Source of the DNA: DATAGF01 sp963813355
GTDB lineage: Bacteria > Actinomycetota > Thermoleophilia > Miltoncostaeales > Miltoncostaeaceae
DNA length: 14,601 nt
NCBI GenBank assembly: GCA_963813355.1
Contig: CAWEYS010000007.1
Location: forward strand, 1 to 14,601
Direction of reading: 5' to 3'
Of the stretch, positions 1-7,149 are shown in pieces (position 1 is the stretch's first letter; each line of letters starts with the position of its first letter). The translations under genes were made by a program, and so were the position numbers. The notes under the pieces were generated by a model. That model was not told where the DNA came from. It searched no databases and was given only the letters and a program-made list of their open reading frames with translations.

Positions 1-1
1 C

Positions 2-145
2 CTCTGCGTCGCGGGCGTCGCGCTGATCCTGATCGACCTCTTCTGGAAGGGCGCGCAGTACACGACCATCGCCCTCCTGGTCGTCATCGTGGCCCTGGTG
101 CTGCTGCGCCCCGGCGGCTGGCGCGGCCCTCGCGCCCAGGCCTGA
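2..145 (+). CDS. C-terminal fragment of a probable branched-chain amino acid-type ABC transporter permease
   Basis: An open frame runs from the window edge to TGA at 143-145 and gives 47 residues. Two hydrophobic stretches (around residues 2-12 and 22-36 of the fragment) surround a short FWKGAQYTT segment. The protein ends in LLRPGGWRG, which resembles the VLLLRPxGLFG tail of LivH/LivM permeases that import branched-chain amino acids or similar solutes through the inner membrane. Only the tail is visible, so the substrate, the start and the rest of the operon are unknown. Another multi-pass membrane protein is possible. No terminator-like hairpin with a T-run follows the stop. Confidence 0.45.
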   Translation, partial: LCVAGVALILIDLFWKGAQYTTIALLVVIVALVLLRPGGWRGPRAQA

Positions 146-305
146 CGAGGCGCGCCCGCCGGAAGCGCAGGCGGCGGCGGCGAGCAGGACGAGGTCCAGG
201 ACGACCAGGATCGCGGCCCCGGCGAGCCCGGAGGCCGGGTCGAGTCGCCAGGGCGGCCATCGCCGACGCCAGCAGGAGCGCGCCCGCCAGGGCGGAGACC
301 ACCCC
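146..305 (-). other. Unexplained 160-base stretch with possible minus-strand membrane-protein coding
   Basis: No intact gene fits here. On the minus strand one frame encodes a hydrophobic run (VVSALAGALLLASAMAALA, about 297-240). A second frame immediately downstream encodes LAGAAILVVLDLVLLAAAAC (about 220-155). Joining them needs one indel near 235-240, and would give a small two-helix membrane protein preceded by a possible GTG near 300. No convincing stop follows: the second frame stays open to the window edge and overlaps the plus-strand permease fragment. It could be a broken small gene, a sequence error, or chance in GC-rich DNA. Support is weak. Confidence 0.2.
294..297 (+). promoter_or_regulatory. 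Shine-Dalgarno-like GGAG favouring the TTG 306 start
   Basis: GGAG ends 8 bases before TTG 306. The in-frame GTG at 342 and GTG at 333 have no comparable purine-rich element upstream, so this short match decides the proposed start. The evidence is modest because GGAG is common in this composition. Confidence 0.35.
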
Positions 306-2500
306 TTGCCCGCCCCGGCTCCCCGTGGCAGGGTGCCCCCCGTGCTCGAACGGCTCGCCCGGCTCGTCATCCGGCGGCACTGGCTCGTGGTCGGCATCTG
401 GATCGTGCTCACGATCTTCGGCGCCTACTCCGCGGTCCAGGTCTCCGACCGCTGGCTCGAGGACTTCTCCATCCCGGGCTACTCGGCCTACGAGGCCAAC
501 CAGCGCACGCTGGCCGCGCTCGGCAACGGGGAGGTCCCGCCGTTCATCGCGGTGCTGAGCACCGACGGGGACGTGACCCAGGCCCAGGGCGTCGAGGAGG
601 CGATCGACGCGGCCGCGGCGGCGAACCCCGGCAGCCGCCTGAGCTCGTACTTCAACACGGGCAGCGACGCGTACGTGTCCGACGACGGGACGACCACCTT
701 CGCGGCGATCTACCCGGCCGGCGAGGTGAGCTTCGACGGCACCGTCAACATCGACGAGACCCGGCAGGCTGCTGGCGGACGCCGCGCCGGCGGGCGTGGA
801 GACCCACCTGACCGGGGTCGACGCGCTCTACGAGGAGTCGAGCGGGGGCGCCGAGGAGGGCCCGAGCGTGCTCGTCGAGACCCTGGTCGGGGGCCTCGGG
901 GCGCTGGTGATCCTGCTGTTCACCTTCGGGACCCTGCCGGCGATCGTGATGCCGCTGCTGGTGGCGCTGACCTCGATCCTCAACACGTTCACGCTGATCT
1001 GGCTGCTGACCTACATCACCGACGTCTCGATCATCGTGCAGTTCCTGGTCGCGCTGATCGGGCTCGGGGTGGCGATCGACTACGCGCTGCTGATGATCTT
1101 CCGCTACCGCGAGGAGCTGCAGGTCAGCGACCGCGAGGAGGCGCTGGTCACGACCATGCGCCACGCGGGCCGCTCGGTGATCGTGTCGGGGTCGACCGTG
1201 GCCATCGGCCTGCTGAGCCTGATCATCCTGCCGCTGCCGTTCATCCGGTCGATCGGGATCGGCGGGATGCTGATCCCCGCGGTGTCGGTGATCGTCGCGA
1301 TCACGCTGCTCCCGGCGCTGCTGTACATGCTGGGCCCCGGATCAACCGCCTGCGGGTGATGCCCAGGCGCATGGTGGAGTCGACCCCGAGCGCGGGTTCT
1401 GGGGCCGCTGGGGCCGCTACGTGTCGCGCCGGCCGTGGCCGATCGCGATCGTCGGGATCATCATCGTCGGCATCCTGGTGTTCTTCGGCCTGCAGCTGAA
1501 CCCGGCCGACGCGCAGGCGAAGGACCTCCCCGGCAGCGGCGACGCCCACGTCGGCTACCAGGTCCTGACGGACGCCGGCATCAGCCCCGGCGTGCTGAAG
1601 CCGTTCCAGATCGTGGTCGAGGGGCCGGCGACACCGCAGCAGCTCGAGGCGCTGGCCGACGAGGTCGCCGCCGTCGAGGGCGTCGCCGGCGCGGCGGCCC
1701 CGCCGACCGCGCGCGCCGACGGGCTCGCGCTGGTCGAGGCCTTCTCGGCCTACGACGGGTCGGCCGAGGAGACGGACGCGGTGATCGACCGCCTCGAGGA
1801 CGACGTCCTGCCCGCCCAGGCCGCGAGCTTCTCGACCGACACGACGCTCACGCTCGCCGGCGCGCCGCCCGAGGAGCGCGAGTTCATCGACGCGGTCTAC
1901 GGGTCGTTCCCGTACGTGCTCGCGTTCGTGATCATCCTGACCTTCATCCTGCTGATGCGGGCCTTCCGCAGCGTCTTCCTGCCGCTCAAGGCGGTGATCC
2001 TCAACCTGGTCTCGCTCGCGGCGGCCTACGGCGTGATCGTGATCATCTTCCAGATGGGCTTCGGCGCCGAGGAGATCTGGGACGTGCCGGCGACCGACTC
2101 GATCATCTCGTGGATACCGCTGATGATCTTCGCGTTCCTCTACGGCCTCTCGATGGACTACGAGGTCTTCATGCTCACGCGCATGCGCGAGGCCTACGAC
2201 GAGACCGGGAGCACCGAGAAGGCCGTCGCGCTGGGGCTGGCCCGCACCGGCAAGCTCGTGACGAGCGCCGCCCTGGTGCTGATGTTCGCCTTCATCGTGC
2301 TGTCGAGCAGCCCGGGCACCGACATCAAGCAGTTCGGCATCGGCCTGGCGGCCGGGATCATCCTCGACGCCACGGTCATCCGGGCGATGCTGGTGCCGGC
2401 GATCGTCCGCATCATGGGTCGCTGGAACTGGTGGCTGCCCGCGCGGGCCGCCAGGGTGCTGCGCGTGCGGCCGGGGCAGCTGGTCGCCGAGCCGGAGTAG
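306..2500 (+). CDS. MMPL/RND-superfamily membrane transporter, reading frame broken three times
   Basis: Large inner-membrane protein of the MMPL (YdfJ/MmpL-like) branch of the RND superfamily, which moves lipids or hydrophobic compounds using the proton gradient. With the frame restored it is about 731 residues, normal for actinobacterial members. Layout: TM1 at about residues 27-45 (VVGIWIVLTIFGAYSAV), an extracytoplasmic domain, a block of five TM helices (about 896-1340) with VAIDYALLMIFRYREEL, then a repeat of the pattern: TM7 at about 1436-1490, a second outer domain, and five helices from about 1905 to 2420 with GLSMDYEVFMLTRMREAY. Frame breaks lie near 768 (one extra base, or two missing), 1337-1341 (one C missing in a C-run) and 1387-1393 (one G missing). 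Codon bias continues on both sides of each. I chose TTG 306 because GGAG lies 8 bases upstream; GTG 342 is the alternative. The substrate cannot be told. Confidence 0.85.
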
Positions 2501-2502
2501 GA

Positions 2503-3498
2503 TCAGCGCGGGCAGGGCGGGATCGGCCACTTGCGGAAGCCGAGGGGGGCGGCGTCGATGCCGCGCCGCGGCTTGTGGCAGCGGGCGGCCTCGAAGGCGG
2601 CCTCCGGCGCGATCACCCAGATCGGCGGGAGGTTGCCGCGGGCGGCGCGGAAGGCCGTGAAGAACCTCGCCTGCGCCAGCAGGCGCCCGGCCTGGGTGAT
2701 CCGCACCCAGTAGCGCGCGCCCTTCTTGAAGCTCGTCACGACGGTCAGGTCGCGCTCGCCCCCGTCGGCCTCGGGCCCGCCGTACCAGGTGATCGTCGCC
2801 CCGGGCGCGCGCGCGACGTGCGTGTTCTCGGTGCCGCAGGGGTCGTCAACGGTCAGCCGGCCGGCCGGCGACGCCTCCGTCGGCTTCTTCGCGAGCCTGC
2901 GCTCGACGAACACCTCGGCGACGACCGGGATGCGCCCCGTGGTGCCCGAGCATGGCCACTGCAGGCCGACCAATGGCGGCCCGGAGGAGAGGAAGCCCTT
3001 CTTCGGCAGCCGCGGCGGCCCCGACCGCGGCCAGCGCGGCTCAGGCCCCTCGATCGCCCCGAGGCGCCCGGTCACCGGGTCGCCCGCCTCGACGTTCACG
3101 GTGAAGGCGGCGCTCTGCACGCAGGCGGTCTGCCGGGTCGCGTTGGCGTCGAAGTAGCGCACGACGAAGGTCGCGGGGCCGGGCGCGGCCACGGTGGCCG
3201 TGACCGACGAACCCTGACCGAAGCCCTCGATGGCGATGCCCGGGGACCCGGCGAGCGTGTCCTGAGGATAGGTCACGCCGTCGACGTAGCTGATGTCGAA
3301 GGGCCGCCCGGCGATGATGCGCGACGGGGCGTCCTGCGCGCGTCCCTGCGCCGACGCGGCCGGGGCCGGCAGCGCGGGCGATCCGGGCGGGCAGGCCGGG
3401 AACCCCGGCGGCGCCTGGCTCGCCGCCGTCGCCGCGAGCCATCCCGCCGCGGCGGCGAGCGCGGCGACGAGGAGCAGTTGGACGGGGAGCGCCCTCAC
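2503..3498 (-). CDS. Secreted protein of unknown function with six cysteines
   Basis: A 331-residue protein I cannot assign to a named family. The N-terminus (MRALPVQLLLVAALAAAAGWLAATAASQA) is a classic Sec signal peptide with likely cleavage after about residue 27, so it should be exported. A Pro/Ala-rich linker (30-58) is followed by beta-rich sequence: one likely Ig-like segment at about 60-140 (SSVTATVAAPGPATFVVRYFD) and another at about 190-285 that ends in ARYWVRITQAGRLLAQARFF. Six cysteines at 36, 126, 183, 221, 307 and 329 could form three disulfides outside the cell. No catalytic motif, LPxTG anchor or C-terminal helix is visible. The GTG start at 3498 sits 7 bases after a TACGCT -10 box. 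It ends 2 bases from the stop of the converging transporter gene. Its reading frame is intact, unlike several neighbours. Confidence 0.75.
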   Translation of the reverse strand: MRALPVQLLLVAALAAAAGWLAATAASQAPPGFPACPPGSPALPAPAASAQGRAQDAPSRIIAGRPFDISYVDGVTYPQDTLAGSPGIAIEGFGQGSSVTATVAAPGPATFVVRYFDANATRQTACVQSAAFTVNVEAGDPVTGRLGAIEGPEPRWPRSGPPRLPKKGFLSSGPPLVGLQWPCSGTTGRIPVVAEVFVERRLAKKPTEASPAGRLTVDDPCGTENTHVARAPGATITWYGGPEADGGERDLTVVTSFKKGARYWVRITQAGRLLAQARFFTAFRAARGNLPPIWVIAPEAAFEAARCHKPRRGIDAAPLGFRKWPIPPCPR

Positions 3499-3505
3499 GT
3501 GGGCG

Positions 3506-3511
3506 AGCGTA
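3506..3511 (-). promoter_or_regulatory. Candidate leaderless-type -10 box (TACGCT)
   Basis: On the minus strand TACGCT (TANNNT form) is followed by 7 bases and then the GTG at 3498. This spacing would place transcription start on or next to the start codon, as in the leaderless mRNAs common in Actinobacteria. No Shine-Dalgarno sequence is present, which fits. No clear -35 element was found. Confidence 0.4.
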
Positions 3512-3555
3512 CGTCGGCCCGTTCGGCTCCGTCACCCCCCGAACGTCGGGGCGCG

Positions 3556-3561
3556 TAGTGT
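3556..3561 (+). promoter_or_regulatory. Candidate -10 box (TAGTGT) for selD
   Basis: TAGTGT matches TANNNT and would start transcription near 3568, leaving a short leader that contains the AGGAGG ribosome-binding site of selD. No convincing -35 hexamer lies 16-19 bases upstream. The box sits in the 87-base divergent gap between selD and the secreted-protein gene. Confidence 0.3.
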
Positions 3562-3574
3562 GCGAGCGAGCGAC

Positions 3575-3580
3575 AGGAGG
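3575..3580 (+). promoter_or_regulatory. Strong Shine-Dalgarno sequence of selD
   Basis: A perfect AGGAGG lies 5 bases before ATG 3586 and fixes this start. A second in-frame ATG six codons later lacks such a site. Confidence 0.7.
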
Positions 3581-3585
3581 GATGC

Positions 3586-4620
3586 ATGGCGCGCCTCACG
3601 ACCATGGCCCGCGGGGGCGGGTGCGGCTGCAAGCTCGGCAAGTCGGCCCTCGCCGAGGCGCTCGCCCTGATGCCGGCACCGCCGCCCGACGCCCGCGTCT
3701 TGGTGGGCTTCGAAGGCGCCGACGACGCGGCCGCCTACCTCGTGCGGGACGACCTCGCGGTGATCGCCTCGGTCAACTTCTTCACGCCCATCGTCAACGA
3801 CCCGGCCACCTTCGGGGCGATCGCCGCCACCAACGCCCTCAGCGACCTGCACGCCATGGGCGCGACGCCGGCGTTCGCGCTCGCCGTCGCGGCCCACCCG
3901 GCCGACGGCGACCCCGCCGACCTCGCCGCGATCATGCGCGGCGGCGCCGAGGCCGCGATGGCCGACGGCTGCCCGGTGCTGGGGGGCCACACCATCGACG
4001 ACCCCGAGCCCAAGTACGGCCTGGCGGCCGTGGGCACCGCCCACCCCGACCGCCTGCTGAGCAACGCCGCCGGCCGCCCGGGCGACCTGCTGTTCCTCAC
4101 CAAGCCGCTCGGGGTCGGCGTCATCACGACCGCGGCGATGCGAGATGGATGCAACCCGGATGCCATGGCCGCCGCCACCGAGTCGATGCTGGCCTCGAAC
4201 CGCCCCGCGTCGGCCGCGGCCCTGGCGGCGGGGGTGCGCTGCGCGACCGACGTGACGGGGTTCGGCCTGCTGGGCCACCTCGCCGAGCTGGCGGCCGCGA
4301 GCGGGGTGTCGGCGCGGATCGAGGCGGGCGCGGTGCCGCTGCTGCCCGGCGCCCGCGAGCTGGCCGCGGCCGGGGTGACGACGGGCGGCGCCGCCCGCAA
4401 CCGGGCCTTCGCCGAGGGGCTCGCCGAGGTCTCCGCGTCGGTGCCGGACGAGGTGGTGGAGCTGCTCTTCGACCCCCAGACGAGCGGCGGCCTGCTGCTG
4501 GCCGTCCCGCCGGCCCGGGCCGGTGCGCTGGAGGGCGAGCTCGCCGAGCGCGGGGTGTCCGGCCGAGCCGTGGGCCGCCTGGGCGAGGGCCCGGCCGGGG
4601 CGCTCGAGGTGGCCGCGTGA
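3586..4620 (+). CDS. selD: Selenide, water dikinase (selenophosphate synthetase)
   Basis: Makes selenophosphate from selenide and ATP, the cytosolic selenium donor for selenocysteine, 2-selenouridine tRNA or selenium-dependent molybdenum enzymes. The 344 residues match the family length. Visible motifs: GGGCGCKLG with redox Cys13 and Lys16 (E. coli Cys17/Lys20 equivalents), GADDAAAY (Asp47, metal site), NALSDLHAMG (Asp87, metal/ATP site), LGGHTID (132-138, ATP), TDVTGFGLLGH (Asp222, metal site) and FDPQTSGG near the C-terminus. Position 13 is TGC, so this is the Cys form with no selenocysteine codon. Oddly, the usual VDFFTPIV motif reads VNFFTPIV: Asn64 replaces the conserved Asp equivalent to E. 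coli Asp68. The gene overlaps the next by 4 bases. No selA, selB or selU homologue is in view. The ATG start is supported by AGGAGG. Confidence 0.95.
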   Translation: MARLTTMARGGGCGCKLGKSALAEALALMPAPPPDARVLVGFEGADDAAAYLVRDDLAVIASVNFFTPIVNDPATFGAIAATNALSDLHAMGATPAFALAVAAHPADGDPADLAAIMRGGAEAAMADGCPVLGGHTIDDPEPKYGLAAVGTAHPDRLLSNAAGRPGDLLFLTKPLGVGVITTAAMRDGCNPDAMAAATESMLASNRPASAAALAAGVRCATDVTGFGLLGHLAELAAASGVSARIEAGAVPLLPGARELAAAGVTTGGAARNRAFAEGLAEVSASVPDEVVELLFDPQTSGGLLLAVPPARAGALEGELAERGVSGRAVGRLGEGPAGALEVAA

Positions 4621-5864
4621 ACCCGCTCGAGCCGGCGCCCGGCTACCGGCCCTCGGCGGTCGGCGAGGCGGCGCTGGAGCGGGTGCGCGCCTTCCTGGCC
4701 GACCAGGCGCTGCCGATGGTCGAGGAGGTGGAGGAGGAGCTCGGCGACACCGCCTTCGCCCTCGAGGGCGACGGGCGGCTGGCCGACGCGATGATCGGGC
4801 TCAAGCGCCGGATGCAGCAGGCCTCGGCGCGGGCGGGGCTCTACTGCCCGCACCTGCCCTCGCCCGACGGCCTGGGCCTCGGCCTGGTCAACACCTTCTA
4901 CGTGCAGGAGGAGGTCTACCGCCACGGCCTGCGCGGGGCGCAGTGGATGCTGGCCTGGACCGACGGCCCGAGCCCCCTGGTGCGCCACTGGAGCGGCGAG
5001 GCGCGCGAGCGCCACCTGCCGGACTTCCTGGCCGGCCGCACCAACGTGGCCTTCGCGCTGAGCGAGCCCGGCGCCGGCACCGACGCGCTGGCCCTCGAGA
5101 GCTCGGCGCGCCCGGACGGCGACGGCTGGGTGCTGAGCGGCGTCAAGCACCTCATCACCGGCGCCCCCTTCGTCGAGGGCGCCCAGGTGATCGCCCGGGT
5201 GGAGGGCGCCGGGCGGCGCGAGCTGTCGGCGTTCCTGGTCCCCATGGACGCGCCCGGCGTCGTGCGCGGCCCCGTGCAGCAGACGATCATGGCCGACGGC
5301 CAGACCGGGGTCCTGGAGTTCCACGAGGTGCGCGTGGACCGGGCGGCCCTGATCGCGCGCGAGGGCGCCGGCCTGGACATGGCGTTCCTGTGGATCAACT
5401 GGGCGCGCTCGCGCCGGGGCGGCATGTGCAGCGGCCTGGCGGCCCACTGCCTGGATCGGGCGGTGGCCTACGGCCGCGAGCGGCGCGCCTTCGGGCGGCC
5501 GATCGGCGAGATGGGGGCGGTCGCCGAGCGGCTGAGCGACATCTACCTCGACTGGCGCGCCATGAGGGCGCTGTCGCTGGAGATCCTCGCCCGCCTCGAC
5601 GCCGCCGACGTGCTCGGCGACGGGCGCGCGGGCCCGGCGGAGCGGCGCGACCTCTCCACGCTGAAGACCTGGTGCGACGAGGCGCTGATGCGGGTCGCCG
5701 ACCGCGCCATCCAGGTGCACGGCGGGCGGGGGCTGCTGAGCGCGACCGGCATCGAGCGCATCTTCCGGGTGGCGCGCAACCTGCGCATCCCGGCCGGCAC
5801 GACCGAGATCCAGCGGGCGATGATCGCCGAGAGCCTCGCGGCTCGGGAGGACGACGGCCGCTAG
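4617..5864 (+). CDS. Acyl-CoA dehydrogenase-family flavoprotein lacking the usual catalytic glutamates
   Basis: A 415-residue FAD protein of the acyl-CoA dehydrogenase fold, expected to be cytosolic. An N-terminal helical domain (about 15-145) is followed by the beta domain with ALSEPGAGTDA (148-157) and VLSGVKHLITGA (172-183), then the C-terminal helical domain with RERRAFGRPIGEMGAV (287-302), IQVHGGRGLL (365-374) and IPAGTTEIQR (391-400). The family would alpha,beta-dehydrogenate an acyl-CoA. However, the medium-chain-type Glu (EGTxxIQR) is Ala393, and the isovaleryl-type Glu position (LDLER) aligns with NWARS near residue 264, also without Glu. The substrate may be unusual, as in the CaiA or ACAD10/11-like branches. 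The GTG start overlaps the selD stop (GTGA), with GAGG 7 bases upstream, so translation is coupled to selD. The stop sits in a CTAG shared with the converging gene. Confidence 0.85.
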   Translation: MNPLEPAPGYRPSAVGEAALERVRAFLADQALPMVEEVEEELGDTAFALEGDGRLADAMIGLKRRMQQASARAGLYCPHLPSPDGLGLGLVNTFYVQEEVYRHGLRGAQWMLAWTDGPSPLVRHWSGEARERHLPDFLAGRTNVAFALSEPGAGTDALALESSARPDGDGWVLSGVKHLITGAPFVEGAQVIARVEGAGRRELSAFLVPMDAPGVVRGPVQQTIMADGQTGVLEFHEVRVDRAALIAREGAGLDMAFLWINWARSRRGGMCSGLAAHCLDRAVAYGRERRAFGRPIGEMGAVAERLSDIYLDWRAMRALSLEILARLDAADVLGDGRAGPAERRDLSTLKTWCDEALMRVADRAIQVHGGRGLLSATGIERIFRVARNLRIPAGTTEIQRAMIAESLAAREDDGR

Positions 5865-7147
5865 GGGGTGGGCGGCTCGTCGAGGGGGAGCGGCTCGACC
5901 GCCGCGGGCATGCCGGCCGCGCCGGGGACCGGCGTGGGCCGCGACCCGAGGTAGAGCGGGCGGTCGGCGGCGTTCAGCAGCAGCGGCATGACGTCGCGGC
6001 CGCCGATCCGGCCCAGGATGCCGGCGCCGCAGTCGAGCTCGCCGAAGCGCGCGACCCGGTCGGCGCGGACGCCCGGGCCGCTGACCAGGAACGGCACGGG
6101 GTCGCCCGAGTGGATCACCTCGGGGTCGGTCGGGGTCGCGTGGTCGCCGGTGACGCAGAGGATCGCGTCGCCCAGGCGGTCGCCGCAATCGCGAAAGGCC
6201 GTGTCGAGGCGCTCGATGGTCTCGCGCTTGACCCGCGGGTCCTTGGTGTGGCCGGCCTCGTCGGGGGCCTTGAGGTGGCAGAGGACGAACGTCGCCCCGT
6301 CGTCGAGCGCCCGGCGCGCGCGCCCGATGCGGTCGCGCAGCGCCGCGGCCGGGTCGGCGTCCTCGGGGGCCGCCACGAACGCCATCCCGAGGGCCCGGGC
6401 GAGGCCGCCGAGGAACGGCGACGCCCCCACGATCACGCCGTCGAGGCCGTGGCGGTCGCGGAAGGCGGGGGCCGGGCGGCGGCGCCCCCACCACTTCAGC
6501 GTGACGGCCGTCAGCCCCCGCCCGCCCGGGGCGGCGCGGACCGCCGCGCGGCTCCACGCCTCTGCGGCCCGCGCGGTCGCCGCGGCCTCCGGCGCCAGTG
6601 CGACCGGGCGCATCACCGGCTGGCGGTCGCGGAAGAACGGGTCCGTGTCGGTGACGGCGTCGTGGCCGCCGCCGCGCACGCGCAGGATCCCCTCGCCCGG
6701 GCGCGCCGGCGCGCCGAGCGGCTGCACCGAGAGGTCGAGGCCCTCGATGCGGGCGGGCGGGGCGGCGGCGGCCAGCGCCTCGGCGGCCCAGCCGTCGGAC
6801 GGCCCGGGGCGGCCGGTCGTCCAGAGGACGTCGCCGCGGCGCTCGGCGAGGCGCAGCGAGGCGAAGGCCAGCACGTCGTCGCCGGCGACCTCCTGGTCGT
6901 GGCCGAGGGCCTCCATGACCGCCCGCCCGGGGGACTCCTCCGGGGCGTAGCCGAGGATCGCCCAGTGCGCCATCTCGCTGGAGGGGGCGCGGCCCGGGCC
7001 GAGCGGCCAGAGCAGGCCGCACGACCCGCCCGCCGCCAGGGCGTCGAGGCAGGGCGTCCAGGCGGCCTCGTTGGCGGTGCGGCCGCCGTGCGCCTCGGCG
7101 GCCCGGTCGCCCAGGCCGTCAAGCAGCAGGACGACGATCGAGCGCAC
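5861..7147 (-). CDS. ApgM-type (archaeal-type) 2,3-bisphosphoglycerate-independent phosphoglycerate mutase-like protein
   Basis: Alkaline-phosphatase-superfamily enzyme of the ApgM type, which interconverts 3- and 2-phosphoglycerate in glycolysis; close relatives have been recruited for phosphonate metabolism. It is 428 residues, within the usual range. Motifs: VLLLDGLGDR (metal Asp10), GGRTANEAAWTP (21-32), PSSEMAHWAILGY with the likely phospho-serine nucleophile Ser57 (55-67), GRAVMEALG (74-82), then CHLKAPDEAGHTKD, VTGDHATPTDPE, HSGDPVPFLVSGPG and LGRIGGRDVMPLLL, which carry the metal-binding Asp and His residues. Start: GTG 7147, which begins the conserved first beta strand; it has no Shine-Dalgarno sequence and lies exactly at the end of the NadM-like gene, implying translational coupling. 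The frame stays open upstream to 7384, so a fusion with the upstream gene cannot be excluded. It ends at TAG 5861-5863, overlapping the facing gene's stop. Confidence 0.88.
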   Translation of the reverse strand: MRSIVVLLLDGLGDRAAEAHGGRTANEAAWTPCLDALAAGGSCGLLWPLGPGRAPSSEMAHWAILGYAPEESPGRAVMEALGHDQEVAGDDVLAFASLRLAERRGDVLWTTGRPGPSDGWAAEALAAAAPPARIEGLDLSVQPLGAPARPGEGILRVRGGGHDAVTDTDPFFRDRQPVMRPVALAPEAAATARAAEAWSRAAVRAAPGGRGLTAVTLKWWGRRRPAPAFRDRHGLDGVIVGASPFLGGLARALGMAFVAAPEDADPAAALRDRIGRARRALDDGATFVLCHLKAPDEAGHTKDPRVKRETIERLDTAFRDCGDRLGDAILCVTGDHATPTDPEVIHSGDPVPFLVSGPGVRADRVARFGELDCGAGILGRIGGRDVMPLLLNAADRPLYLGSRPTPVPGAAGMPAAVEPLPLDEPPTP

Positions 7148-7149
7148 GG

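Noticed and set aside
3622..3630. Possible selenocysteine (TGA) codon in the SelD redox motif
   Set aside because: The motif codons are TGC GGC TGC, so both positions are cysteine and no recoding is needed.
3735..7022. A 1095-codon open frame on the minus strand, and similarly long frames at 4523-7480 (+) and 11070-13535 (-)
   Set aside because: They lie antisense to or out of frame with well-supported genes, have Arg/Pro/Gly/Ala-rich translations with no family motifs, and are expected where GC-rich DNA has few stop codons.
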